From Enterocloster lavalensis (lineage in GTDB: Bacteria; Bacillota; Clostridia; Lachnospirales; Lachnospiraceae): a stretch of 64,000 nucleotides of DNA. Position numbers and translations under genes: made by a program. Shown in pieces: positions 41,726 through 50,035 of the stretch. Positions within the stretch are counted from its first letter, which is position 1; the number at the start of each line of letters is the position of its first letter. The notes beneath the pieces are model-generated. The model was not told the origin of the DNA. It searched no databases and saw only the letters and a list, made by a program, of their open reading frames with translations. The stretch lies in assembly GCF_902364025.1 (NCBI RefSeq), contig NZ_CABJCG010000003.1, forward strand, positions 1 through 64,000. The letters run 5' to 3'.

Positions 41726-41754
41726 TTGATAATCGCACCAAAAGCGGCTATAAT
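41726..41754 (+). promoter_or_regulatory. sigma70 promoter of the YesM/YesN-like pair
   Basis: TTGATA (41726-41731), 17-bp spacer, TATAAT (41749-41754), 32 bp before the kinase start. The facing minus-strand promoter of the binding-protein gene (-10 at 41645-41650) lacks a -35, so regulation between the two is likely asymmetric. Confidence 0.65.
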
Positions 41755-41786
41755 CAAATCACGCCAGTTACCAGAGGAGAACCGCC

Positions 41787-43517
41787 ATGAAATTCAAACG
41801 ATCCTTTTCCGTCCATTTGTTAGTCAGCTTCCTGATCAGCACCCTGATCCCCTTTATGCTGATCGCCTACGTGGTGGCCCACATCTACGCCCGGGAGTAC
41901 AGCCGGGACGTCCGTTCTCTATTAGATACCACGGCGTCCTCCCTGGACAGCAACATCGCCACCTATTTAAAGGAGCTGGAGCAGGTGACCATGCAGCCCT
42001 ATTACAACAACGAGCTCTACAACTATCTGAGGGGCCTGTCCAGGGATCAGGACTACGCCCTGATGGAACGGCTGAACCTGCAACGCAATCTGGATTCCAA
42101 TATGAGCTTCGTCCGCTACACCCGTGAGGATATCAACGGCATTTTCATCGTCACGGGCGACCGCTGTCTCTACTATACCATTACCGGCACGGATCATAAA
42201 ACCCTCTCCCCCTCTTTTGACTACGGGCAGCAGAGCTGGTATCAGGAGGCGGTCCGGGCCGACGGGCGCTGCCTGCTCATCGGCCCCCACGTGCCGGACT
42301 ACATCACCCCCAGGGACACGCCGGTTATCTCCCTTGCCCGCTCCATCGTGGTCCTGGAATCCCGGGAACCCCTGTACGTGATCAAGATCGACGTCAACAC
42401 GCGGATTTTCGACCGATTATTCCAGAATTTTACATTCCATGTGGACTCCAAAATCATCATCAAGGATGAAAACCAGCGGATCATCTACGCCAACCGCCCC
42501 TTAAGCGACGAGGACCGGGAGACCCTGGAAAATACCCCCGGCGCAACCTCGGTCTCCCTGTCGGACGGTAGCTTCCAGCGCTACGTCTACCCCATCACCG
42601 GTTACCCCTGGGATATCACGGTACTGCTCTCCAACCAGGAGCTGAATTCCAGAACCGGCATCATTTATCTGACCGCCCTGCTTCTGTACCTGGCGGGCGT
42701 TGTCATGGCCATGGCCTCCTTCCGGCTCTCCTCCAAAAAGATGGTGGCGTCCATCAATTCCATGCGCGGGATTTTCTACGCCATCCAGAACGAGGATTTC
42801 AGCCGGAAATACACCTACGTCTCGGACACCGAGCTGGACGACCTGGGGGATTCCTTAAACGCCATGTCCGAGGAGCTGCAAAACCGCATCCAGAAGGAGT
42901 ATGTGATGGCCATCCGGCAGAAGGACACGGAGTTCAAGGCCCTGCAGGCCCAGATTCAACCCCATTTCCTGTTCAACACGCTGAACAATTTCGTGGCCCT
43001 CAACCAGGTGGGGGACCGGGACGCCCTGGAAAACGCCCTGTTCGAGCTGTCCGGCATGCTGCGCTACATCTTAAAAGCGCCCGCCCTCATCCCACTTTCC
43101 ATGGAGCTTTCCTTTGTGGAGGACTACTGTTCCCTGCAAAAGCTGCGCTTTTCCGACCGGCTGAACTACGTGGTGGACCGGCAGGTTCCCGCCGAGGGGA
43201 TCATGATTCCCAAGCTGCTGCTCCAGCCCATTGTGGAAAATTCCATTTTACACGGCGTGGAGCCCTGCAACCGTGCCTGCACCATCCGCATTTCCCTCTC
43301 CCCGGCCGCCCACGGCGTGACCATCGTCGTTGAGGACGACGGCGCGGGCTGCGAACTGCCGGAGGGCGAAGCTCCGGGCATCGGGCTGGCCAACGTCCGG
43401 GAACGCCTGGCCTCTTTCTCGCCCCAAAGCTCTTTTTCCATGGAAAGCCGCCCCGGCGAGGGAACCCGCACCGTGATTGAACTTTACATTGAAGCTATGG
43501 AGGAAACGATATCATGA
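41787..43517 (+). CDS. Sensor histidine kinase, YesM family
   Basis: A 576-residue kinase: membrane helix at about 12-32, an extracytoplasmic cache-type sensor at about 35-285, second helix at about 287-310, HAMP at about 312-365, and the His_kinase domain with phospho-acceptor QPHFLFNTLNNF near 392 plus GHKL ATPase motifs ENSILHGVEP and EDDGAGC. The ATG follows GAGGAG. It overlaps its response regulator by 4 bp and probably senses the substrate of the divergent Ugp-like transporter, directly or through its binding protein. Confidence 0.93.
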   Translation: MKFKRSFSVHLLVSFLISTLIPFMLIAYVVAHIYAREYSRDVRSLLDTTASSLDSNIATYLKELEQVTMQPYYNNELYNYLRGLSRDQDYALMERLNLQRNLDSNMSFVRYTREDINGIFIVTGDRCLYYTITGTDHKTLSPSFDYGQQSWYQEAVRADGRCLLIGPHVPDYITPRDTPVISLARSIVVLESREPLYVIKIDVNTRIFDRLFQNFTFHVDSKIIIKDENQRIIYANRPLSDEDRETLENTPGATSVSLSDGSFQRYVYPITGYPWDITVLLSNQELNSRTGIIYLTALLLYLAGVVMAMASFRLSSKKMVASINSMRGIFYAIQNEDFSRKYTYVSDTELDDLGDSLNAMSEELQNRIQKEYVMAIRQKDTEFKALQAQIQPHFLFNTLNNFVALNQVGDRDALENALFELSGMLRYILKAPALIPLSMELSFVEDYCSLQKLRFSDRLNYVVDRQVPAEGIMIPKLLLQPIVENSILHGVEPCNRACTIRISLSPAAHGVTIVVEDDGAGCELPEGEAPGIGLANVRERLASFSPQSSFSMESRPGEGTRTVIELYIEAMEETIS

Positions 43518-44884
43518 AAATTCTGATTGCCGACGACGAACTTCTGGTCCGCCGGTCCATCCGCATGTTTTTGACGGACCTGGGCGTCCGGCCCGACGAC
43601 ATGGTGGAAACCGGCGACGGCTTCGGGCTGGTGGAGGCCATCGACGGCTCCCACTTCGACCTGGCCCTGGTGGATATCCGCATGCCCGGCATGGACGGTC
43701 TGGAGGCGGTGCGCCGGGCCAGGGAGACGGCCGGCGAGACCGATTTCTACATCCTGTCGGGGTTCGACGATTTCAAATACGCCCAGGAGGCCATCCGCCT
43801 GGGGGTGAAGGACTACATCCTGAAGCCGGTCCGGCGGGCGGACCTGGAGAAAATCGTGGAAAATACGATCTCCGCCCTGGAACAGCGGCGGGCGCTGCTT
43901 CTGGAGAATCTGAATCTGGCCACGGCGGCCCTGCTCAATATCCCCGGCTACACGGCGCATTTTCCAGTCCCCTGCCGCCCTGTGCTGATCGCGGACGACG
44001 CGCCCGCCCAGCCGTTTTCCGTGTCGGAGCTGCTGTCTGTGGACAACGACCGGATCACGGTGATCGCCCACCGGGACGAAGGCTATGTGCTCCTGTTCCT
44101 CTTTGAGACCCCGGAGTATCCCGGGTACTGCCGGGAGTATTTGAAGGATTTGGCGGAGCGCTACCAGTCCGGTCACACCCTGGTGGAGGGCAGGAAGTTT
44201 AGGGACGGAACCTGCTGGGAGGAGGACTATAAACGGATGCGGACCCTGGCCTGCCTCAGGTCCGCCTGCGGCGGAAGGCGGCTGTACCCCCGCACCTGCC
44301 TTCCGCCCATGGATTCCCGGGATTTCCTGCCCGTCTGCCGGTGCTGCGAGACCTGCCTGGAGACCTACGGGAAGTCGGATTACGCGGGTTTTACCCTGGC
44401 CTGCGAGGCCCTTCTCAAAAGTCTGGAGCCGGTGAGGCAGTCCCATCCCGGCCGTGCCGGAAACATTTCCCGGTATCTGGCCGAGGCATTCGGGCTGAAG
44501 GACCAATCGCCCGAGGGGTTAAAGAGCGGGCTTTTGATGGCCGCGGCCACCTTCTCCGCATCTTCCAAGGATTTCCAGTACGAGGAAATCACCGCCTACA
44601 TCGACCGGCACTACGCGGAGGATTTGAGCCTGACGGGCCTGGCCGGGATGTACGGTCTGTCCCCCAACTACTTCTCCACCCTGTTCAAGAAAAAGGCGGG
44701 CTGCAATTTCATCCACTACCTGACCTCCCTGCGCATCGCCGAGAGCAAACGCCTGCTTTTAGAGACCAACCTGACCATAAGGGAGATCGCGGAGCGGGTC
44801 GGGTATTACAGCGCAAGCTTTTTTATTCGGTCGTTTAAAAAGGCGGAGGAGATTACGCCTTCGGAGTATCGGAGGAAGGGGTGA
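43514..44884 (+). CDS. AraC-type response regulator, YesN family
   Basis: A 456-residue regulator: receiver domain at about 1-120 (phospho-acceptor in LALVDIRMPGMDG, lysine in ILKPVRR), a middle region of unknown role (about 125-345) with cysteine clusters, and a double-HTH AraC domain at the C-terminus (LTGLAGMYGLSPNYFSTLFK and IREIAERVGYYSASFFIRSF). Starts within the kinase stop codon (ATGA). Expected to activate the divergent transporter operon. Confidence 0.92.
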   Translation: MKILIADDELLVRRSIRMFLTDLGVRPDDMVETGDGFGLVEAIDGSHFDLALVDIRMPGMDGLEAVRRARETAGETDFYILSGFDDFKYAQEAIRLGVKDYILKPVRRADLEKIVENTISALEQRRALLLENLNLATAALLNIPGYTAHFPVPCRPVLIADDAPAQPFSVSELLSVDNDRITVIAHRDEGYVLLFLFETPEYPGYCREYLKDLAERYQSGHTLVEGRKFRDGTCWEEDYKRMRTLACLRSACGGRRLYPRTCLPPMDSRDFLPVCRCCETCLETYGKSDYAGFTLACEALLKSLEPVRQSHPGRAGNISRYLAEAFGLKDQSPEGLKSGLLMAAATFSASSKDFQYEEITAYIDRHYAEDLSLTGLAGMYGLSPNYFSTLFKKKAGCNFIHYLTSLRIAESKRLLLETNLTIREIAERVGYYSASFFIRSFKKAEEITPSEYRRKG

Positions 44885-44901
44885 GACTTCCACTTTTATC
44901 A

Positions 44902-44931
44902 TTGTAAAATCTCCCCAGCCAGTGCTATAAT
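44902..44931 (+). promoter_or_regulatory. sigma70 promoter of the binding-protein/kinase/regulator unit
   Basis: TTGTAA (44902-44907), 18-bp spacer, TATAAT (44926-44931), about 95 bp upstream of the start codon at 45028. No other gene is seen between 44885 and 45027. Confidence 0.5.
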
Positions 44932-45027
44932 AGTAGAATAGTCAAAATTGGAAAAAAATACCGGCTCCGCGATTCCGCTGCGGACCGGATACATTTTCCG
45001 CTTTCGAATCACACACGGGGGGATATC

Positions 45028-46089
45028 ATGGCAGATCACACCACCGGGCGCTCCATGGGCAAACGGCTTCTGTTTGCCACGGCCGCAGTCATCGCGCTGC
45101 TCCAGGCCGCGGCTTTTTTCTATACGCACCGCTACGCCGTCCCGGCCGGGACCGGCGGCGACGTGCTGACCATCTACACGTCCAGCAGCGACGAGCTGCT
45201 GAACGCCACCATCCCTCTGTTCGAAGAAAAATATAAGATCCAGGTGGTTCTGGTGAAGGGCGAGACCGTGGACCTGCTGGAGAAGATCCGCACCGGGTCC
45301 GGCGATCCGCCCGCGGACGTGCTCTTGGGCGGCGTGTACTCGGAGCTGTACTCCTACGCGGATTTGTTCCTGGATTACGTGTCCGTCAACGACAAACACT
45401 TAATCCCCGCCTACCAGAATACCACCGGCTACACCACCAGCTACATCCTCTCCGGCAGCTGCCTGGTGGTCAACAAATCCCTGACCCAGGGCGTGGAGAT
45501 CAAGGGGTACAAGGACCTGTTAAAGCCCGAGCTGGACGGCAAAATCATCATGGCCAACCCCATCAACTCCTCCTCCGCTCTGGCCCAGCTGACCAACATC
45601 CTGCTGGCCATGGGCGGCTACGAGGACGACGGGGCCTGGACCTACGTGGACGAGCTGATCGGGCATACAGGCGAGATCGCCTCCGCCTCCAGCAAGGTTT
45701 ACTCCAGCGTGGCCTCGGGCAAAAAGGCCGTGGGACTCTCCTACGAAGCCCCCTGCGCCGCCCTCATGCGATCCGGCGCGGACATAGAGATCGTTTACCC
45801 GGAGGAGGGCTGCGTCTACCTGCCCGCCACCGCGGCCATTGTGCGGGGCGGCGACCAGCCGGAGTACGCCCGGCATTTCATCGACTTCATCACCAGCAAG
45901 GACATGCAGAATATCTACGGCAACCTGCTCATGAACCGCTCCGTGCGCAAGGACGCCATGTCCGGGGCCTACCTGGTTCCCCTGGACCGCATCGACATGC
46001 TGGAGGAGGACATGGATTACGTGAAAAAACACAAACTGGACATTTTGAGCCGCTACTCCAACATTGTGAGCGAGCACACGGGGGACTGA
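45028..46089 (+). CDS. Membrane-anchored ferric-type binding protein, probable sensor component (HptA-like)
   Basis: A 353-residue protein with one N-terminal hydrophobic segment (LLFATAAVIALLQAAAFFY) but no lipobox cysteine or obvious cleavage site, then a FbpA/AfuA-type binding fold (VLTIYTSSSDELLNATIPLF; DVLLGGVYSELYSY). The absence of lipidation and the position directly before a histidine kinase and AraC regulator resemble HptA of Staphylococcus aureus, which presents hexose phosphate to HptS. The ATG follows GGGGGGATATC. It probably acts as an extracytoplasmic sensing partner rather than a transporter subunit, since the transport operon has its own binding lipoprotein. Confidence 0.82.
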   Translation: MADHTTGRSMGKRLLFATAAVIALLQAAAFFYTHRYAVPAGTGGDVLTIYTSSSDELLNATIPLFEEKYKIQVVLVKGETVDLLEKIRTGSGDPPADVLLGGVYSELYSYADLFLDYVSVNDKHLIPAYQNTTGYTTSYILSGSCLVVNKSLTQGVEIKGYKDLLKPELDGKIIMANPINSSSALAQLTNILLAMGGYEDDGAWTYVDELIGHTGEIASASSKVYSSVASGKKAVGLSYEAPCAALMRSGADIEIVYPEEGCVYLPATAAIVRGGDQPEYARHFIDFITSKDMQNIYGNLLMNRSVRKDAMSGAYLVPLDRIDMLEEDMDYVKKHKLDILSRYSNIVSEHTGD

Positions 46090-46096
46090 AGCTGCC

Positions 46097-47770
46097 ATGG
46101 GAACATTTCAGGCGAAACTTAAAAAGCTGGTATTTACCAGGCTGATCGTGCTGGTCAGCACCGGGGCCCTGCTCATGGTCTCCTGCATGGCCCTGGCTAT
46201 AACCGCCACCAACCACGCGGGCGCCACCAGGAACAGCCGCCTGTTCGCGGACACCTTCAACCAAATCTACGGCCTGGGCGCGGAATTTCTCACCGACGGC
46301 GAGGTACAGGAGACCTGCCGGAAAATCCTTCTCTACCAGGGCGGCACCTCCATGCTCTCCTACTCCGCCTACGAGCTCAACGCCGCCTGCCCCCTGGACA
46401 GCCGCCTGGTGCTCTGCGACAAGGAGCGCAATTCCGTCTACAACAGCTTCCGCCCCTACGAGTGGAACCTTTACCGCTCCAGCTTCAACAAGGCCATCTG
46501 CGACAACGCCTTCGGCTCCGCCCCGGACGGCATCTACACCAGCGTTTATTATTTTGAGGGCACAAACTCCGACTACGTGATGTCCCGCCCCATAAATGCG
46601 GACGGCGCCACCATCGGCTATCTGAACCTCTACTTAAAGGGGGACGGCTGGGCCCAGTGCCTCTCCGATTCCGGCTACGAGGGTGTGATCACCGACAACG
46701 CTGGGCGGGTGATTTACAGCAGCCGCGTGAGCTTCGTCCAGGAGGTCAACAAGTTCCAGCTGGAGAGCCCGGGGCCCGTCGTACAGATTCACGGCACCCG
46801 CTACTGGCTGGACCGCCAGACGGCGGGGGACGGCAACGCGGTCATCTACTCCCTGGTCTACTACCCCCACAACATGGCCCTGCTGCTGATCGGCGGCGGC
46901 GTGATCGCGGTCATGAGCCTTCTGTGGTACAAGCTAGCGGACAACATGCGCAGCGCCATGGCGGCCAGCAACGCGGCGGCCATCCAGAAGCTGGTCAGCG
47001 AAATCCGCATCATCCGCAAAACCGACCCGGATCACCGGGTGGAAATGGGCACGGAGGACGAGTTCTCCATCGTGGGCGTGCAGATCAACCACATGCTGGA
47101 TCACATCCAGGAGTTAAACAGCCGCAACACCGAGCTGCTGCGCCTGAAAAACCAGACCGAGATCGGCCAGCTTACCGCCCAGATCAATCCCCATTTCCTC
47201 TACAACACCCTGGAAATCATCCGCAACCTGGTGGTCTTTGACCCGGCCAGGGCCGACAGCCTGATCATCCAGCTGACCCAGATTCTGCGCTACAGCATCG
47301 ACACCTCCAGGGAGTACGTGCATCTGGACGAGGACATGGCCTACATCGGCGATTACCTGGACATCCAGAAATGCCGCTACGGCGACCGACTGCAATACGA
47401 GATCGATATCGGGGAGGACTGTCTCCCCTGCATGATCCCCAAGCTGGTGCTCCAGCCCATTATCGAAAATTCCATCAAATACGGCTTCCAGAAAAAGCAG
47501 CAGATTCACATCCTCATCACCGGCGGCCTGGACAACTCCCTGCTCCTTCTCAGCGTGAAGGACGACGGCCTTGGAATGCCGGAGGCCGAAGCCCTGCACC
47601 TGGCCGAAACCCTGCACAGCCCCCGCCCCGGCTCCGAGCACATCGGGCTGCGCAACATCGCCCGCCGCCTGTTCCTCCAGTACGGCAGCGAGAGCGGCCT
47701 GGAGCTTAAAAATGAGGAGGGCCTTGGCCTGGAGGTCATTGTGAAAATCCGCCAGAAAGGAGAGAACTGA
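46097..47770 (+). CDS. Sensor histidine kinase, YesM/HptS-like
   Basis: A 557-residue kinase: helix at about 16-38, extracytoplasmic region to about 255, second helix at about 257-280, HAMP to about 340, phospho-acceptor NPHFLYNTLEII and GHKL motifs QPIIENSIKYGF and KDDGLGMP. It begins 7 bp after the binding-protein-like gene and ends 2 bp before the regulator. Likely reads out ligand binding by the preceding protein. Confidence 0.92.
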   Translation: MGTFQAKLKKLVFTRLIVLVSTGALLMVSCMALAITATNHAGATRNSRLFADTFNQIYGLGAEFLTDGEVQETCRKILLYQGGTSMLSYSAYELNAACPLDSRLVLCDKERNSVYNSFRPYEWNLYRSSFNKAICDNAFGSAPDGIYTSVYYFEGTNSDYVMSRPINADGATIGYLNLYLKGDGWAQCLSDSGYEGVITDNAGRVIYSSRVSFVQEVNKFQLESPGPVVQIHGTRYWLDRQTAGDGNAVIYSLVYYPHNMALLLIGGGVIAVMSLLWYKLADNMRSAMAASNAAAIQKLVSEIRIIRKTDPDHRVEMGTEDEFSIVGVQINHMLDHIQELNSRNTELLRLKNQTEIGQLTAQINPHFLYNTLEIIRNLVVFDPARADSLIIQLTQILRYSIDTSREYVHLDEDMAYIGDYLDIQKCRYGDRLQYEIDIGEDCLPCMIPKLVLQPIIENSIKYGFQKKQQIHILITGGLDNSLLLLSVKDDGLGMPEAEALHLAETLHSPRPGSEHIGLRNIARRLFLQYGSESGLELKNEEGLGLEVIVKIRQKGEN

Positions 47771-47772
47771 CA

Positions 47773-48552
47773 TTGTACAAGGTAATTATCGTGGAGGACG
47801 AGGACATTATCCGCAAGGGATTAGTCTACTCCGTGCCCTGGGCGGAGATGGACTGTAACGTGGTGGGCGAGGCGGCCAACGGCATCGAGGGCCTGGAGCT
47901 GATCCGGGAGCACAACCCGGACATCGCGGTCATTGACATCAACATGCCTGTGATGGACGGTTTCCAAATGTTGGAAAATAGCTATGAGCAGTACAACTAC
48001 GCTCCCATCATCCTGTCCGGCTACTCGGATTTTGAGTACGCCAAACGGGCCATCCACTACGGCGTCAAGGGCTATCTGTTAAAGCCCCTGAATATGGCCG
48101 ACATGAAGGAGGCTGTCCGGCTTGCCAAGCGGGAGTGCGAGATACGGGGCGCCTGGATTTCCCACCAGAAAACCAAAGAGGACTGGGAGAGCACCTCGGT
48201 GTTAAAGGATTTCCAGAAGCAGCCCGTGGAGGACCGGCTGGCCCGCCGGATGCTGGAATACATCTTCGAGAACTATCAGCAGAAGATCGTCATGCAGGAC
48301 CTGGTGGACCACCTCAACTACAGCGAGGCGTTTCTCAACCGCAAGTTCAAGGACGCGGTGGGCACCACCTTCAACGACTATCTGAACCGCTACCGCATCC
48401 AGAAGGCACTGGAAATGATCCGGGAGGGAGAGCTTCCCATCCAGGACATCGCCTGGAAGAGCGGCATCGGCGATTACAAATACTTCCGGGTGGTATTCCG
48501 CAAATACCTGGGATGTTCTCCAAAAGAATACATGAAAGAGATATCCTCTTAA
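47773..48552 (+). CDS. AraC-type response regulator, YesN/HptR-like
   Basis: A 259-residue regulator: receiver domain at about 1-120 (IVEDEDIIRKG; phospho-acceptor in AVIDINMPVMDGF; lysine in LLKPLNM) joined directly to an AraC double HTH (about 155-257), without the long middle region of the other YesN-like protein. The start codon is TTG at 47773 after AGGAGAG. Expected to activate the transporter genes downstream, whose promoter has a poor -35. Confidence 0.92.
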   Translation: MYKVIIVEDEDIIRKGLVYSVPWAEMDCNVVGEAANGIEGLELIREHNPDIAVIDINMPVMDGFQMLENSYEQYNYAPIILSGYSDFEYAKRAIHYGVKGYLLKPLNMADMKEAVRLAKRECEIRGAWISHQKTKEDWESTSVLKDFQKQPVEDRLARRMLEYIFENYQQKIVMQDLVDHLNYSEAFLNRKFKDAVGTTFNDYLNRYRIQKALEMIREGELPIQDIAWKSGIGDYKYFRVVFRKYLGCSPKEYMKEISS

Positions 48553-48557
48553 TGCAT

Positions 48558-48603
48558 AATGCCATATATTTTCCGTCAAGCCGAAAATTATATGGCATTT
48601 TTT
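48558..48603 (+). terminator. Intrinsic terminator after the response regulator
   Basis: AATGCCATATATTTTCCG pairs with CGAAAATTATATGGCATT around a short loop, followed by six T residues. It separates the sensing unit from the transport operon. A weak promoter for the latter may use TAAAAT at 48647-48652 with a poor -35, as expected for an activated promoter. Confidence 0.88.
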
Positions 48604-48689
48604 CCTTTTATATTGGATTTCAGGTCGTTTTAAACAGCTATTCTGCTAAAATAAAAACAACAAAAATAATTTTTAACAAGGAGGGGCAT

Positions 48690-49829
48690 ATGAAAAAAAG
48701 AGGTTTAGCGTTACTGATCGGTGCGAGTATGGTGATTGGCATGGCCGGCTGTTCCGGCGGAGGTTCCGGCCAGACGGCGGCTCCGGCACCGGCCCAGACC
48801 AGCGCGGCTGCAGCGGCCGACACCACCGCGGCGGCGGGCGGCCAGGAAGCGCCGGCCACCGAGGCGGCCAAGGACTACAAGGACATGACCGGCAAAGTGG
48901 TGATCTACACCTCCATGTACGAGGATATCATCGAGGCCATGGACAACAAGCTGGACGAGGTATTCCCCAACATGGACATCGAGTTCTTCTACGGCGGAAC
49001 CGGAACCTTACAGTCCAAGGTGGCTGCTGAGATGGATTCCGGCAAGCTGGGCTGCGATATCCTGATGGTTGCAGAGCCGTCCTACGCGCTGGAGCTGAAG
49101 GAAGCCAATATTCTTCACCCCTACAAGTTCAGCGAGACCGACAAGCTCCTGTTCGACTATGATCCCGACGGATACTGGTATCCGGTCCGCATGCTGAACA
49201 TGGTGCTGGCCTACAACCCGGAGAAATACAGCAAGGACAGCCTTCCCAACTCCTTCAAGGATTTCGCCTATGATCCCGAGATGAAGGGCTCCTTGTCCAT
49301 GGGCAACCCGCTGACCTCCGGGACTTCCTACGCGGCCATCGTGGCGCTGCTGGACAAATACGGCGAGGAGTATTACAAGGCGCTGGGCGATCAGGGCGTG
49401 GCCATCGAGTCCGGCTCCGTGGCTCTGACCAAGCTGGAGACCGGCGAGTGCAAGGAAGTCATGATTCTGGAGGAATCCGTACTGAAGAAACGCGAGGAGG
49501 AAGGCTCCATGCTGGAAGTGATCTACCCCACCGACGGCGTGATCAGCACACCTTCCCCCATCATGATCATCGACGACGCCCACAGCGCCAACGGCAACGC
49601 GGCTGCCTGCGAGGCGGTTGAGGAATGGTTCCTGTCCACCGAAGGCCAGAAATACATCGTGGCCGGCTGGATGCACTCCGTGCGCAGCGATTACCCCAAC
49701 GCTCCCTACGACGCCATCCCCACCAGCGAGATCATGTCCGGCGTAATGCCTGTGGACTGGGTGAAATGCTACACCCAGCGCGAAGAAATCCGCACATTAT
49801 TCCAGGAAAACGTAACGGTGCCGCAGTAA
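48690..49829 (+). CDS. Ferric/anion-type substrate-binding lipoprotein (AfuA-like)
   Basis: A 379-residue lipoprotein: lipobox MAGC with cysteine 21, an Ala/Thr/Gln-rich tether to about residue 62, then a FbpA/AfuA-type fold (VVIYTSMYEDIIEAMDNKLD; YGGTGTLQSKV). The ATG at 48690 follows AAGGAGGGG. Relatives bind iron, polyamines, phosphonates or sugar phosphates. The HptASR-like unit before it and the fused permease after it favour a phosphorylated small molecule; the ligand itself cannot be read. Confidence 0.9.
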   Translation: MKKRGLALLIGASMVIGMAGCSGGGSGQTAAPAPAQTSAAAAADTTAAAGGQEAPATEAAKDYKDMTGKVVIYTSMYEDIIEAMDNKLDEVFPNMDIEFFYGGTGTLQSKVAAEMDSGKLGCDILMVAEPSYALELKEANILHPYKFSETDKLLFDYDPDGYWYPVRMLNMVLAYNPEKYSKDSLPNSFKDFAYDPEMKGSLSMGNPLTSGTSYAAIVALLDKYGEEYYKALGDQGVAIESGSVALTKLETGECKEVMILEESVLKKREEEGSMLEVIYPTDGVISTPSPIMIIDDAHSANGNAAACEAVEEWFLSTEGQKYIVAGWMHSVRSDYPNAPYDAIPTSEIMSGVMPVDWVKCYTQREEIRTLFQENVTVPQ

Positions 49830-49870
49830 AATACCCCCAAGCTGACCGACGGGGCATGCAATCGGAAGCG

Positions 49871-49986
49871 CGGCGCGGCCGGTGATCCGGCCCGCCGCCT
49901 TCACGGACATTCATTCACAGGGCCGTTGCCATCTTACCGGCAACGGCTTTTTTGCCCTACAGGAGTTCGTCGTCCTGGGAACTCCT
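49871..49986 (+). terminator. Three consecutive hairpins between binding protein and permease
   Basis: First a GC-rich hairpin around GGCGCGGCCGG/CCGG..GCCGCC (49871-49899), then GCCGTTGCC/GGCAACGGC followed by six T residues (49922-49953, a terminator-like element), then AGGAGTTC/GAACTCCT (49961-49986). Together they should end or slow most transcripts after the binding-protein gene, giving less permease. The rest of 49830-50035 holds no gene. Confidence 0.75.
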
Positions 49987-50035
49987 GTGGCGCAAAACAT
50001 GATCCTGCACATTTTGGAAGGGGCTGAGGAAACTT

